Of a DNA stretch of 64,000 nt, positions 35,456 through 44,104 are shown piece after piece (the first letter of the stretch is position 1; every line of letters starts with the position of its first letter). Source of the stretch: Aeromicrobium sp. Root236 (GTDB lineage Bacteria > Actinomycetota > Actinomycetes > Propionibacteriales > Nocardioidaceae); assembly GCF_001428805.1 (NCBI RefSeq), contig NZ_LMIS01000001.1, forward strand, positions 2,486,451 through 2,550,450, read 5' to 3'. The notes under the pieces were generated by a model, which searched no databases, was not told the DNA's origin, and saw only the letters and a list, made by a program, of their open reading frames with translations. The position numbers and the translations under genes are program-made.

Positions 35456-36516
35456 TCAGAGTCGTCGCATGGAGCACGGGCAACGTCGGGCGGCACGTGC
35501 TGGCCGGCATCGACGCGCGTCCCGACCTCGAGCTCGTCGGCCTCTGGGTGTCCAACCCCGACAAGGTCGGCAAGGACGCGGGGGAGCTCGCCGGGCTCGG
35601 CCGTGACCTCGGCGTCCTCGCCACGAACGATGTCGAGGAGATCCTCGCGCTCAAGCCCGACGCCGTCGTGCACTCGGCGATGGCCGACGACCGGCTGTTC
35701 GAGGCGATGGCCGACCTCGAGCGCCTGCTGCGGGCCGGAATCAACGTCGTCTCGAGCGGGCCTGTGTTCCTGCAGTTCCCGTCCGGACCGGTCGTCGAGA
35801 TGGCCGAGGGGGTCAAGCAGGCGGCGGCTGAGGGCGGCGTCTCCCTGTACGTCAACGGCATCGACCCCGGCTTCGCCAACGACTGGCTGCCGCTGTCGCT
35901 GACCAGCATCAGCGAGCGCATCGACCAGGTGCGCTGCTCCGAGGTGCTCAACTACAACACGTACGACCAGGGGATGATCGTCTTCGACGTGATGGGCTTC
36001 GGCAAGCCGATGGACCACGTCCCGATGCTCCTGCAGCCCGGCATCCTGACGATGGCGTGGGGCAGCGTCGTGCACCAGATCGCCGCCGGCCTCGGGGTCG
36101 AGCTCGACGACGTCGAGGAGTTCTATGAGCGGCTCCCGGCGACGGAGTCGTTCGACATCGACAGCGGTCGCGTCGAGGAGGGCACGGTCGCGGGCCTGCA
36201 CTTCGAGGTGCGCGGCAAGGTGGGCGACAAGGCGGTCGTCGTGCTGGAGCACGTGACCCGCGTCCACGACGACATCGGCCCGGACTGGCCGCAGCCTGCC
36301 GGCCACGGGTGCTACCGCGTCGAGATCAAGGGCGAGCCCAACTACACCCTCGACCTGCAGCTGCTGGGCACCGATGGCGACCACAACACCGCCGGCCTCA
36401 AGGCGACCGCGATGCGGCTCGTCAACGCCGTGCCCGCGGTCGTCGGCGCCAAGCCGGGACTCGTCACGGCACTCGACCTTCCGCTCGTCACCGGGCGCGG
36501 ACTGGTGGTCACATGA
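35452..36516 (+). CDS. NAD(P)-binding dihydrodipicolinate reductase-like protein
   Basis: A 354-residue protein with an N-terminal Rossmann domain beginning [17 protein letters not shown] and a C-terminal alpha/beta domain from about residue 150. [12 protein letters not shown] near 78 and [13 protein letters not shown] near 138 are characteristic of the DapB-like amine/hydroxyacid dehydrogenase group often found beside lipid or sterol genes in actinobacteria. It overlaps ipdF and the next gene by four bases each, so it is expressed with the sterol regulon. The substrate is unknown; a reductase of an acyl or keto intermediate is possible. Confidence 0.72.
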   Translation: MIRVVAWSTGNVGRHVLAGIDARPDLELVGLWVSNPDKVGKDAGELAGLGRDLGVLATNDVEEILALKPDAVVHSAMADDRLFEAMADLERLLRAGINVVSSGPVFLQFPSGPVVEMAEGVKQAAAEGGVSLYVNGIDPGFANDWLPLSLTSISERIDQVRCSEVLNYNTYDQGMIVFDVMGFGKPMDHVPMLLQPGILTMAWGSVVHQIAAGLGVELDDVEEFYERLPATESFDIDSGRVEEGTVAGLHFEVRGKVGDKAVVVLEHVTRVHDDIGPDWPQPAGHGCYRVEIKGEPNYTLDLQLLGTDGDHNTAGLKATAMRLVNAVPAVVGAKPGLVTALDLPLVTGRGLVVT

Positions 36517-36983
36517 ACGTACGCCTCGGCCGTCTCCTGGCCGCCGTCTCCATGGCCGCGACACTCGCCGTCGTCTCGCCGGCAGCAGCCCAGGCCGCGA
36601 CCGGCTGCTCACAGGCCGGTTCGCAGGCAGCGGCGCAGAAGTACCTCGACGCCCTCGTCGACCGCAACGCGGCCTGGTCGATCCCGCTCGACCCGTTGGT
36701 GCTGCGGATCGAGAACGGGCTGCCGACCTCGGTGTCCGCGCTCGACCTCAAGCTGCAGCTCTACCTGCACATCCAGTACTCCGTGTTCACGTCGATCGAG
36801 AAAGTGGTGTGGACGTGGCAGCCCGACGGCCGTGCCGGTGTCATCAACGCGCACTACGACATCCCGGTCGGGCTGGGCGGAGTGTCGCTCGCGAGCTCGA
36901 CGGTCGACGAGGACTTCACGCTGACCGCCGCCTGCACCATCAAGAAGATCGACGCGACGTTCACGATCGAACCGGCCGCTTGA
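36513..36983 (+). CDS. Small secreted protein, DUF8021/NTF2-like
   Basis: A 156-residue exported protein. The signal peptide has a basic MNVRLGR start, a hydrophobic core and a cleavage site near AQAATGC. The mature part begins with a conserved-looking AAQKYLDALVDRN helix followed by strands containing LVLRIENGLP, a pattern I associate with NTF2-like/DUF8021 proteins. It could bind a hydrophobic ligand outside the cell. It is coupled by four-base overlaps to both neighbours in the sterol operon. Confidence 0.65.
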   Translation: MNVRLGRLLAAVSMAATLAVVSPAAAQAATGCSQAGSQAAAQKYLDALVDRNAAWSIPLDPLVLRIENGLPTSVSALDLKLQLYLHIQYSVFTSIEKVVWTWQPDGRAGVINAHYDIPVGLGGVSLASSTVDEDFTLTAACTIKKIDATFTIEPAA

Positions 36984-38182
36984 CCGAGCCACCTGTGTAC
37001 GTACCGCGGTCCGGGCCGTCGTGGCGCGATCCGTGGCCGATGTACGCCGCGCTGCGGGAGCGCGATCCGGTCCATCACGTGGTGCCTGCCGGGAACCCGG
37101 ACGCCGACTACTGGGTGCTCTCGCGCCACGCCGACGTGTTCGAGGCGGCCCGCGACGTCGAGACGTTCTCGTCGGCCCAGGGGTTGACGACGGAGTACGA
37201 CGAGCTCGACAGGATCGGGCTGCGGGACAACCCGCCGTTCGTCATGCTGGACCCGCCGAGCCACACCGACTTCCGGCGCACGGTCTCCCGCGGGTTCACC
37301 CCGCGCCAGGTCGCCAGCGTCGAGCCCGTCGTGCGCGCGTACGTCGGCGAGCGCCTCGACCGTGTCGCCGAGGCCGGTGAGGTCGACATCGTCGCGGAGT
37401 TGTTCAAGCCGCTGCCGACGATGGTCGTGGCGCACTACCTGGGCGTGCCCGCTGAGGATCGCGACCGCTTCGACCGGTGGACGCACGACATCGTGGCGGC
37501 CAGCTCGGCCGGTCACCCGCTCGAGGCGGCCGAGGCCGTCACCGAGCTGATGACGTACTTCACCGAGCTCGCCGAGCGCAGGCGCCGCGAGCCCGACGAC
37601 GACACGATCTCGCACCTCGTCGCCGCCGGCATGGCCGACGACATGCCTGGCCTGCTGTCGATCCTCGGCTTCGCGTTCACGATGGTCACGGGCGGCAACG
37701 ACACGACGACTGGGATGCTCGGCGGAGCGGTGCAGCTGCTGAGCGGCCGGCCCGACCAGCGCGAGCTCCTCACCGCCGACCTCGATCTCGTCCCCGACGC
37801 GGTCGAGGAGCTGCTGCGGCTGACCTCGCCCGTGCAGGGGCTGTGCCGCACAACGACCTGTGACGTCGAGATCGACGGGACGACGATCCCGGCTGGGCGC
37901 AAGGTGCTGCTGCTCTACGGGTCGGCCAACCGCGACCCGCTGAAGTACGGTCCGGACGCCGAGGAGCTGGACGTCACTCGTGGGCCGAGCCAGATCCTCA
38001 CGTTCAGCCACGGCAACCACCACTGCCTCGGCGCCGCTGCCGCGCGCATGCAGGCCCGGGTCGCGCTCGAGGAGCTGCTCACCAGGTTCCCGCGGTTCGA
38101 GGTCGACCTCGGCGGCGTCGAGCACGCTCCCGGGCCGTACGTGCGGCGGCCGACGCGCGTGCCGTTCCGGGCGGGCGCGTGA
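36980..38182 (+). CDS. Cytochrome P450
   Basis: A 400-residue soluble P450. The I-helix oxygen-binding motif GGNDTTT is at 238-244, ExxR at 277-280 (EELLR), and the heme loop FSHGNHHCLG places the thiolate ligand at C349. The most likely start is the TTG at 36980 overlapping the previous stop (TTGA); GTG at 36995 is an alternative. It probably hydroxylates a sterol or fatty side-chain. It does not look like CYP125, so family assignment (for example CYP124/142) remains open. Confidence 0.9.
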   Translation: MTEPPVYVPRSGPSWRDPWPMYAALRERDPVHHVVPAGNPDADYWVLSRHADVFEAARDVETFSSAQGLTTEYDELDRIGLRDNPPFVMLDPPSHTDFRRTVSRGFTPRQVASVEPVVRAYVGERLDRVAEAGEVDIVAELFKPLPTMVVAHYLGVPAEDRDRFDRWTHDIVAASSAGHPLEAAEAVTELMTYFTELAERRRREPDDDTISHLVAAGMADDMPGLLSILGFAFTMVTGGNDTTTGMLGGAVQLLSGRPDQRELLTADLDLVPDAVEELLRLTSPVQGLCRTTTCDVEIDGTTIPAGRKVLLLYGSANRDPLKYGPDAEELDVTRGPSQILTFSHGNHHCLGAAAARMQARVALEELLTRFPRFEVDLGGVEHAPGPYVRRPTRVPFRAGA

Positions 38183-38880
38183 CGCCCGACCGGGCCGAGG
38201 TGCTGGCCCTCGTACGTTCGTCGCCCGCGTACGTCGCGGTGCACGACAAGGTCGGCTGGGTCGGCATCTTCGGGCAGGAGCACGTGGTCGAGGACCCCGT
38301 CGGCGCCGGGCCCGTACGGTCGCAGGAGCCCTGCGCGCTGGAGCGGTTCTGGGACACGTTCATCGCCCCGAACGACATCGCGTTCGAGGTGGCGCAGGAC
38401 TGGATCGACGGCTTCGACGTGGTCCGTGACGCGACGATCGTGACGACGCTGGCTCCCGGTGTCGTGGTGCGCACGCCGGCGCACCTGATCTACCAGACCA
38501 CGTACGAGGACGGTGCACTCAAGGTCCGGCGCATGGCGGCGTACTGGGAACCGCTGCCGGTCTACCGCCAGCTCATGCTGCCGCGGCGGGCGTACGTCGT
38601 CGCGGCGCTCGGCCAGTTCGCGCACATGTTCCGCACGCTGGGCATCGGAGCGGCGCTGCGGTTCGTCGGCGCGGCACGCTTCGTCGGGCGGCGCCGCAAG
38701 CAGGTGCTCCTCGCCGAGCTCGCGGCCAACGGCGTCCGCGAGGTGTCCAAGGTGATCGCGGCGGGCAACAGCGTCACGGCGTCAGGGACGCAGGACGGTG
38801 CGCCGGTCGCGGTGATCGCCGACTTCGCGCCGCGTTCGCACACGCTCCGGCGCCTCAAGACGTACGAGGACCTGGCGTGA
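38179..38880 (+). CDS. SnoaL/NTF2-like protein
   Basis: A 233-residue protein starting with GTG overlapping the P450 stop by four bases. Residues 1-130 look like an NTF2-like/ketosteroid-isomerase fold (FWDTFIAPNDIAFEVAQDWI, DATIVTTLAPGVVVRTPAHLIYQTTYEDG, MAAYWEPLP). The second part (residues 145-200) is basic and helical, and a final strand region follows. A steroid isomerase or ligand-binding role is plausible from fold and location but no catalytic residues can be assigned. It ends five bases from the convergent kstR stop. Confidence 0.68.
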   Translation: MTPDRAEVLALVRSSPAYVAVHDKVGWVGIFGQEHVVEDPVGAGPVRSQEPCALERFWDTFIAPNDIAFEVAQDWIDGFDVVRDATIVTTLAPGVVVRTPAHLIYQTTYEDGALKVRRMAAYWEPLPVYRQLMLPRRAYVVAALGQFAHMFRTLGIGAALRFVGAARFVGRRRKQVLLAELAANGVREVSKVIAAGNSVTASGTQDGAPVAVIADFAPRSHTLRRLKTYEDLA

Positions 38881-38885
38881 CCGGG

Positions 38886-39479
38886 TCAGCGCAGCAGGAG
38901 CTTGACCGCGACGTCCATCGACTTGGTGACGTCCTCGGCAGAGGTGCGGCCGGTGACCCAGCCCATGAGCGCCGACAGCCACACGTCGCCGATGACCCGC
39001 ACGATCGCCATGTCCTCGTCGGTGGGCTCGCGCGCCTCGTCGGTGCCGTCGATCGCGTGCGTGATCATCGCGGTGAGCTTGACGCCGACGACGTGGATCT
39101 CCTCGGCGACCGACGCGTCGGCGAACATGAACGCCCGCGTCAGGGCCTCGGTCAGCTCGGGCTGCTTCTGCAGCGCCGTGGTGGTCACGCCGAGCACGTG
39201 CATGACGCGCTGGTGCGCCGTGTCGCCGGGCACGACGCGCGTACGCGACTGGGCCTCGGCCCGCTCGAACTCACGACCGAGGGCGGTGACCAGGAGATGG
39301 ATCTTGGACGGGAAGTAGCGGTAGAGGGTGCCGAGGGCGACGTCCGCGTTGTCGGCGACCGCGCGCATCTGGACGGCGTCGTAGCCGCCGGAGTCCGCGA
39401 GGGCGATCGTCGCGTCGAGGATGCGGCGGCGGCGCTCCCGCTGGGCGTTGGAGCCGGGCGTCTCGGTCGTGCTGGTCAT
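38886..39479 (-). CDS. kstR: TetR-family repressor of sterol catabolism
   Basis: A 197-residue TetR regulator strongly resembling mycobacterial KstR (Rv3574). The DNA-binding N-terminus has AQRERRRRILDATIALAD, the helix-turn-helix MRAVADNADVALGTLYRYFPSK near residue 40 and LLVTALGREFERAEA, all close to KstR. The ligand-binding domain carries EALTRAFMFADASVAEEI near 110 and IGDVWLSALMGWVTGR near 166. KstR is released by CoA thioesters of 3-oxo-steroid side chains. It diverges from fadE34 around a KstR-type box, exactly as in Mycobacterium. Confidence 0.9.
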   Translation of the reverse strand: MTSTTETPGSNAQRERRRRILDATIALADSGGYDAVQMRAVADNADVALGTLYRYFPSKIHLLVTALGREFERAEAQSRTRVVPGDTAHQRVMHVLGVTTTALQKQPELTEALTRAFMFADASVAEEIHVVGVKLTAMITHAIDGTDEAREPTDEDMAIVRVIGDVWLSALMGWVTGRTSAEDVTKSMDVAVKLLLR

Positions 39480-39541
39480 CCGGCATCGTCTCCTGTCCGC
39501 GGTCTGGTGCTCGAGCTGACCTCGCCGACCGTCGCTATGAT

Positions 39542-39555
39542 TGAAACACGTTCTA
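39542..39555. promoter_or_regulatory. KstR-type operator (kstR / fadE34)
   Basis: TGAAACACGTTCTA matches TnnAACnnGTTnnA. It lies between the divergent kstR and fadE34 starts (16 bases before the latter), so autoregulation is likely. Confidence 0.85.
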
Positions 39556-39571
39556 GATTCGGAGGCGACAG

Positions 39572-41698
39572 ATGCCCATCGGCGTGACTCGTGACGATCT
39601 AGAACTGAGTACCAGTTTACGGGCCTGGGCCTCTGGACTCGGCGGCCCGGTCGCCCTCCGAGACGTCGAGACCGATCCGGCCGCGGCGTTCGCGAAGACG
39701 TGGCAGGCGGTCGTCGAGGCGGGTCTGCCCGCCATCGCCATCGACGAGCAGCACGGTGGCGGCGAGGGATCGCTGGTCCATCAGGCGATCGCGCTCGAGG
39801 CCGCGGCGTACGCCTTGGTGCCCGGTCCGCTGCTCGGCACGGTGGTCGTCGCGCAGCTCGCCGACGACGGCAACGCGCTGGCCGGGATCGTCGAAGGTGC
39901 GAGCGCGGCGGTGGCAGTGTCGGGTGCGCTGACGGTGGACGACGGCGGCGCTCGCGGCGACCTCGACGTCGTGCTCGACGTGGTGGAGGCGCGCTGGCTC
40001 CTCGCCCGTACGACCGACGCTGCATGGGTCCTGGTCGATGCCGATGGTTGGCGCGCCGAGCCCGAGGTCGGCCTCGACCTGTCCCGGAGGGGTGGGCGCG
40101 TACGCGTTGACGCCACCGCCGATCAGGTCACCGCTCTGCCCGGGGTCGACGACGACGCGGTGCTCTGGGTCCTGGTGGCTCTGGCTGCCGCAGAGGCCTC
40201 CGGCATCGCGCAGTGGTGCCTCGACACCGCGGTTGAGTACGCCAAGGTGCGTGAGCAGTTCGGTGCACCGATCGGCTCGTTCCAGGCGATCAAGCAGCTG
40301 TGCTCGCAGATGCTGGAGACCACGGAGTCGGTGGCCGCGGTGGCGTGGGACGCCGCCACGACCGCACGGTCGGACGTACCGGCGGGGGAGGCGCAGTATG
40401 CCGCTGATGTCGCCGCGGCGGTCGCATTCGACGGCGCGGTGTCGGTTGCCCAGGACTGCATCCAGGTGCTCGGCGGCATCGGCTTCACCTTCGAGCACGA
40501 CGCCCACCTCTACCTCCGCCGGGCGATCGCGCTGCGACTCGCGATCCGTGCTGTCGCCGGCAGCGCGGAGCAGTCCGCAGCCCGCCTCGCCCGGCGGGCC
40601 GGCACCGGCCAGCGGCGCGTTCCGGAGATCGACTTCGGTGGCACGGACGAGGAGTTCCGCACAGCGACCCGCACGGCGGTCGAGGCCATCGCCGCCCTGC
40701 CCGAGGACCAGCAGCGCGCAGCCCTCGTCGAGTCCGGCTACCTGATGCCGCACTGGCCTCGGCCGCACGGGCTCGACGCCGGTCCGGTCGAGCAGCTCGT
40801 GGTCGACGAGGAGCTGGCCCGCGCCTCGCTCGTACGTCCTGACATCGCGATCGGCGGGTGGGCCGTGCCGACGATCATCGACCACGGCACCGCCGAGCAG
40901 GCTGAACGCTTCGTCATGCCGACGCTGCTCGGCGAGCTGAAGTGGTGCCAGCTCTTCAGCGAGCCCGGCGCTGGCTCCGACCTGGCCTCGCTGACGACCC
41001 GCGCCGTACGCACCGAGGGCGGCTGGCACCTGACAGGTCAGAAGGTGTGGACCTCGAGGGCGCGCGAAGCCGACTGGGGCATCTGCCTCGCCCGCACCGA
41101 CCGCGACGCCCGCCATCGAGGCATCACCTACTTCCTCGTCGACATGACGTCGGCCGGCATCGACATCCGGCCGCTGCGTGAGCTGACCGGCGACGCGATG
41201 TTCAACGAGGTGTTCCTCGACGAGGTCTTCGTGCCCGACGAGTGCGTCGTCGGCGAGGTCAACGAGGGCTGGAAGCTCGCCCGTACGACGTTGGCCAACG
41301 AGCGCGTCGCGATGGCCGGCAGCAAGCTCGGCATGAGCACCGAGCGCGCGGTCGAGCTGCTGGCCGGACGCGAGTCGGAGACCGACGCGGCACGGGTCGG
41401 GCACCAGGTCGCGCTGGCCTCGGTGTGCCAGCTGCTGGGCGTACGGTCGACGTTGCGGTCGATCGCCGGACGCGGTCCCGGCCCGGAGTCGAGCGTCGCC
41501 AAGCTGTTGGGCGTACGCAACCGGCAGGAGGCGTCGGAGCTCGTCGTCGACCTGCTGGGTCCTGCGGCACTGTTCGAGGCGGACAACCCTGACGTGCACG
41601 AGATGCTGCTGACGCGCTGCCTGTCGATCGCCGGCGGCACCACGCAGATCCTGCGCAACGTCGTCGCCGAACGCGTGCTCGGGCTGCCTCGGAGCTAG
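39572..41698 (+). CDS. fadE34: Two-domain acyl-CoA dehydrogenase of the sterol side chain (FadE34/ChsE3 type)
   Basis: A 708-residue protein with two acyl-CoA dehydrogenase domains in one chain, matching FadE34 (ChsE3), which dehydrogenates the C5 sterol side chain. The N-terminal domain (1-350) has EYAKVREQFGAPIGSFQAIKQ near 223 and QVLGGIGFTFEHDAHLYLRR near 299. The C-terminal domain (360-708) has WCQLFSEPGAGSDLASLTTRA near 460, KVWTSRAREADWGICLAR near 491 and IAGGTTQILRNVVAERVLGLP at the end. It is next to kstR as in mycobacteria. Its TAG stop overlaps the convergent HxlR gene stop. Confidence 0.9.
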   Translation: MPIGVTRDDLELSTSLRAWASGLGGPVALRDVETDPAAAFAKTWQAVVEAGLPAIAIDEQHGGGEGSLVHQAIALEAAAYALVPGPLLGTVVVAQLADDGNALAGIVEGASAAVAVSGALTVDDGGARGDLDVVLDVVEARWLLARTTDAAWVLVDADGWRAEPEVGLDLSRRGGRVRVDATADQVTALPGVDDDAVLWVLVALAAAEASGIAQWCLDTAVEYAKVREQFGAPIGSFQAIKQLCSQMLETTESVAAVAWDAATTARSDVPAGEAQYAADVAAAVAFDGAVSVAQDCIQVLGGIGFTFEHDAHLYLRRAIALRLAIRAVAGSAEQSAARLARRAGTGQRRVPEIDFGGTDEEFRTATRTAVEAIAALPEDQQRAALVESGYLMPHWPRPHGLDAGPVEQLVVDEELARASLVRPDIAIGGWAVPTIIDHGTAEQAERFVMPTLLGELKWCQLFSEPGAGSDLASLTTRAVRTEGGWHLTGQKVWTSRAREADWGICLARTDRDARHRGITYFLVDMTSAGIDIRPLRELTGDAMFNEVFLDEVFVPDECVVGEVNEGWKLARTTLANERVAMAGSKLGMSTERAVELLAGRESETDAARVGHQVALASVCQLLGVRSTLRSIAGRGPGPESSVAKLLGVRNRQEASELVVDLLGPAALFEADNPDVHEMLLTRCLSIAGGTTQILRNVVAERVLGLPRS

Positions 41699-42177
41699 CT
41701 CGCTGCGTCGAGTGCCTCGGCGAGGCGCTGCCTCACGCTGACGGGGTGCTGCGGCGCTGGAGCGCCGAGATGAAGGTGGCGGAGCTCGGCCATGAACTCG
41801 TCCCACAGGTCAGGGCCACCGGCCGAGAGCAGCTCGGCTCGCACGCGGAGCCGCTCGGTGGTCGGCCGATGCTGCAGCCCCCATTCACCCAGCTGCGCGA
41901 ACACCGGCACCAGCTGGATCGAAGCCTCCGTGAGGCTGTAAGCGGCGCGTCGGCCGGGGCCGACGTCCTCGCGGGTCAGCAGGCCGGAGGCGACCAGGCG
42001 CTTGAGCCGATCCGCCAGGATGTTCGATGCGATGCCCTCCTCGGAGCCGCTCTGGAGCTCCCTGAAGTAGCGCCGATTGCCGAACATCACGTCCCTGAGC
42101 ACCAGCAGGCTCCAGCTGTCGCCGAATGCCTCGACCGCCGCATTGATCGGGCACCCCGAACGAGGCGATTCCGTCAT
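41695..42177 (-). CDS. HxlR-family transcriptional regulator
   Basis: A 160-residue winged-helix regulator. The HxlR signature is clear: CPINAAVEAFGDSWSLLVLRDVMFGNRRYFREL near the start and ASNILADRLKRLVASGLLTRE near residue 50. The C-terminal extension (about 100-160) is longer than in minimal HxlR proteins. It is divergent from a dihydrofolate-reductase-like gene and probably controls it through the repeated GCTTGCAGAT sites in between. Confidence 0.85.
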   Translation of the reverse strand: MTESPRSGCPINAAVEAFGDSWSLLVLRDVMFGNRRYFRELQSGSEEGIASNILADRLKRLVASGLLTREDVGPGRRAAYSLTEASIQLVPVFAQLGEWGLQHRPTTERLRVRAELLSAGGPDLWDEFMAELRHLHLGAPAPQHPVSVRQRLAEALDAAS

Positions 42178-42192
42178 GTGTGCCTCCTAACC

Positions 42193-42249
42193 GCTTGCAG
42201 ATTACCACCAGTGGCCCTAGGGTCGACTCACTGCTTGCAGATCGCAAGC
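42193..42249. promoter_or_regulatory. Paired operator between HxlR and the DHFR-like gene
   Basis: GCTTGCAGAT occurs at 42193-42202 and 42233-42242, exactly 40 bases apart. The second copy forms the dyad GCTTGC-AGATC-GCAAGC (42233-42249). The 40-base phasing places both on one face of the helix, typical of cooperative HxlR dimers. Confidence 0.6.
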
Positions 42250-42265
42250 GGTGGAAGGAATGATG

Positions 42266-42823
42266 ATGGACACTCAACCGCAGACCGCAGCAGGCAAGGT
42301 GCTGATGCACTTCGCGATCTCGTTGGACGGATTCGTCGCGGGTCCGGGACACACCATGGACTTCATGGCTGGCATGACGGTGCGACCCGGGCTGCACGAC
42401 GAGTACATCCAGACCACGGGAGCCGTTCTGGCCGGGCGCGACGGGTACGACAGCGCGATCGGCGACTCTCGGCCATACGGCGGAGCGTGGCAGGGACCGA
42501 TCTTCGTGCTGACACACCATCCGGAGGACGCTCGACCCAGCGAGGACATCACCTTCCTCAGCTGCGATGTGCCGGAAGCTGTACGGATCGGGCTCGAGGC
42601 GGCTCAGGGCAAGAACCTCGAGATCTTCTCGCCGACGATCGGCAAGCAGGCCCTCGAGCTGGGGCTGGTCGACGAGATCGACCTGCACCTCGCTCCGGTG
42701 CTGCTCGGCGACGGAATCCGGCTCTACGACGCTCCCGGCAGCAAGCCCGTGCGCCTTGCCATGGTCGGCGACGCCGCGAAGCGTGCCGTCAACCTCCGCT
42801 ATCGGCCCGAGCCGGCGAGCTGA
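42266..42823 (+). CDS. Dihydrofolate reductase-like (RibD C-terminal type) protein
   Basis: A 185-residue member of the DHFR/RibD-C family of stand-alone reductases. It shows LMHFAISLDGFVAGPGHTMDF, GAVLAGRDGYDSA near residue 47 and the IFSPTIGKQALELGLVDEIDLHLAPVLLGDGIRLY core near 118. Three in-frame ATGs occur (42260, 42263, 42266); the third is at proper distance from GGAAGGA. It overlaps the convergent esterase gene by 35 bases at the 3' end. Such proteins are often under HxlR control; the substrate is unknown. Confidence 0.8.
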   Translation: MDTQPQTAAGKVLMHFAISLDGFVAGPGHTMDFMAGMTVRPGLHDEYIQTTGAVLAGRDGYDSAIGDSRPYGGAWQGPIFVLTHHPEDARPSEDITFLSCDVPEAVRIGLEAAQGKNLEIFSPTIGKQALELGLVDEIDLHLAPVLLGDGIRLYDAPGSKPVRLAMVGDAAKRAVNLRYRPEPAS

Positions 42824-44048
42824 CCTTCTGGTTCCTCGTCCGGTGCCACTGGAGCCAGCGCTGGACGGCGGCGATCGTGTGCTGGCTGCGGATCGACGAG
42901 AACAGCTCGAACGCGTGCTGGGCGCCGGGCAGCTCGGCGTAGGTGATGGAGGCGTCCGACTTCTCGCGGAGAGCCGCGACGAACGCGCGAGCCTGGTTGA
43001 CTGACACGACGGTGTCGTTGCTGCCGTGGATCACGAAGAAGTCCGGCGTGTGCTCGGTGACCTGCGCGATGGGCGACGCCTGCACGAACTCGTCGAGGTG
43101 GTGGCCGGGGTTCTTGCCGAATACCCGCGGGCCGAGGAACCTGTCGCGCATGTCGATCGCGGCCCGCTGCTCGGTGATGCCGCCGAGGTCGTAGACGCCG
43201 TAGAACGACACGCACCCCGACACCGACGTGTCCGAGTCCTCGAACCCGGGCTGGTACGCGGCCAGGTCAGGGGTGAGGGTCGCCAGCGAGGCGAGATGCC
43301 CGCCGGCCGATCCGCCGGTGATGACGACGTACGAGGGGTCGCCGCCGTAGTCCGCGATGTTCTCGTGCACCCAGGCGATTGCCCGCTTGACGTCCACGAT
43401 CTGCGTGGGGAACCGGTACTTCGGCGCGAGCCGGTAGTTGGCGGACACGCAGACCCAGCCTTCGCGCGCCATGCGGTTCATCAGCAGGAGGCCCTGCTGC
43501 TCCTTGTTGCCGATCGTCCAGCCGCCGCCGTGGATCTGGATCAGGACGGGCGCCTTGCTCAGGTCGCGGTCCTTGGGCCGGCGGATGTCGAGATGCGCCC
43601 GCCGCCCGCCCTCGGTGTAGGGCACGTTGCGCAGCACCTCGATGTCGCGCGCCTTGAAGTTGAAGGGGCGAGCGACCGAGCCGCGGGGGAGCCGCAGGTC
43701 GAGGGGGCCGGGCAGGTCGATCTCGTCGAGGTAGCCGTCGCCGATGCCTTCACGAAGCGCCTCGTCGAGCTGGGTGCCCGTACGCCGTGCGCCCGCGATC
43801 GTGTGGGCCAGGAGACCTGCGGCGGCCGCGGCGGCGAGCAGTCCAGCGCGGGACGGCTTGGACCGGCGCACCGTCAGCTCGGCTGCGGTGTCGATCGCCG
43901 CGGCGCCAAGCAGGTGCGGAGCGAGCTCGCTCGTCGGCCAGCCCAGGGCGAAGCTGGGCAGCGCGGACCAACCGCGCGTCAACGGACGTACGGCGTTGAC
44001 GGCGAGTGTGGCAAGCGCGAGCTGGCGTCGGGCATACCCGGCTGACAT
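42789..44048 (-). CDS. HSL-family esterase/lipase
   Basis: A 419-residue alpha/beta hydrolase of the hormone-sensitive-lipase family, resembling mycobacterial Lip proteins such as LipC. The oxyanion motif HGGGW is at 173-177, the nucleophile S247 is in GGSAGG, and D345 (HGSNDTVV) with H378 (GAQHAFE) complete the triad. The N-terminal 110 residues form a hydrophobic cap or membrane-associating part. It shares a KstR box with the wax-ester synthase gene, suggesting a role in releasing sterols or fatty acids from esters during sterol growth. Confidence 0.83.
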   Translation of the reverse strand: MSAGYARRQLALATLAVNAVRPLTRGWSALPSFALGWPTSELAPHLLGAAAIDTAAELTVRRSKPSRAGLLAAAAAAGLLAHTIAGARRTGTQLDEALREGIGDGYLDEIDLPGPLDLRLPRGSVARPFNFKARDIEVLRNVPYTEGGRRAHLDIRRPKDRDLSKAPVLIQIHGGGWTIGNKEQQGLLLMNRMAREGWVCVSANYRLAPKYRFPTQIVDVKRAIAWVHENIADYGGDPSYVVITGGSAGGHLASLATLTPDLAAYQPGFEDSDTSVSGCVSFYGVYDLGGITEQRAAIDMRDRFLGPRVFGKNPGHHLDEFVQASPIAQVTEHTPDFFVIHGSNDTVVSVNQARAFVAALREKSDASITYAELPGAQHAFELFSSIRSQHTIAAVQRWLQWHRTRNQKVSSPARADSGG

Positions 44049-44070
44049 GTGGTGAGCTCCCTCAGACCAG

Positions 44071-44084
44071 TAGAACAGGTTCTA
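44071..44084. promoter_or_regulatory. KstR-type operator (esterase / wax ester synthase)
   Basis: TAGAACAGGTTCTA matches TnnAACnnGTTnnA, 22 bases upstream of the esterase gene start and 20 bases upstream of the WS/DGAT start. Confidence 0.8.
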
Positions 44085-44104
44085 GCAGGGTCTAGGATAC
44101 GGCC

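Noticed and set aside
36980..38182. Assignment of the P450 as CYP125
   Set aside because: Heme and I-helix motifs fit any bacterial P450; the remembered CYP125 sequence differs over most of the length, so only the superfamily is claimed.
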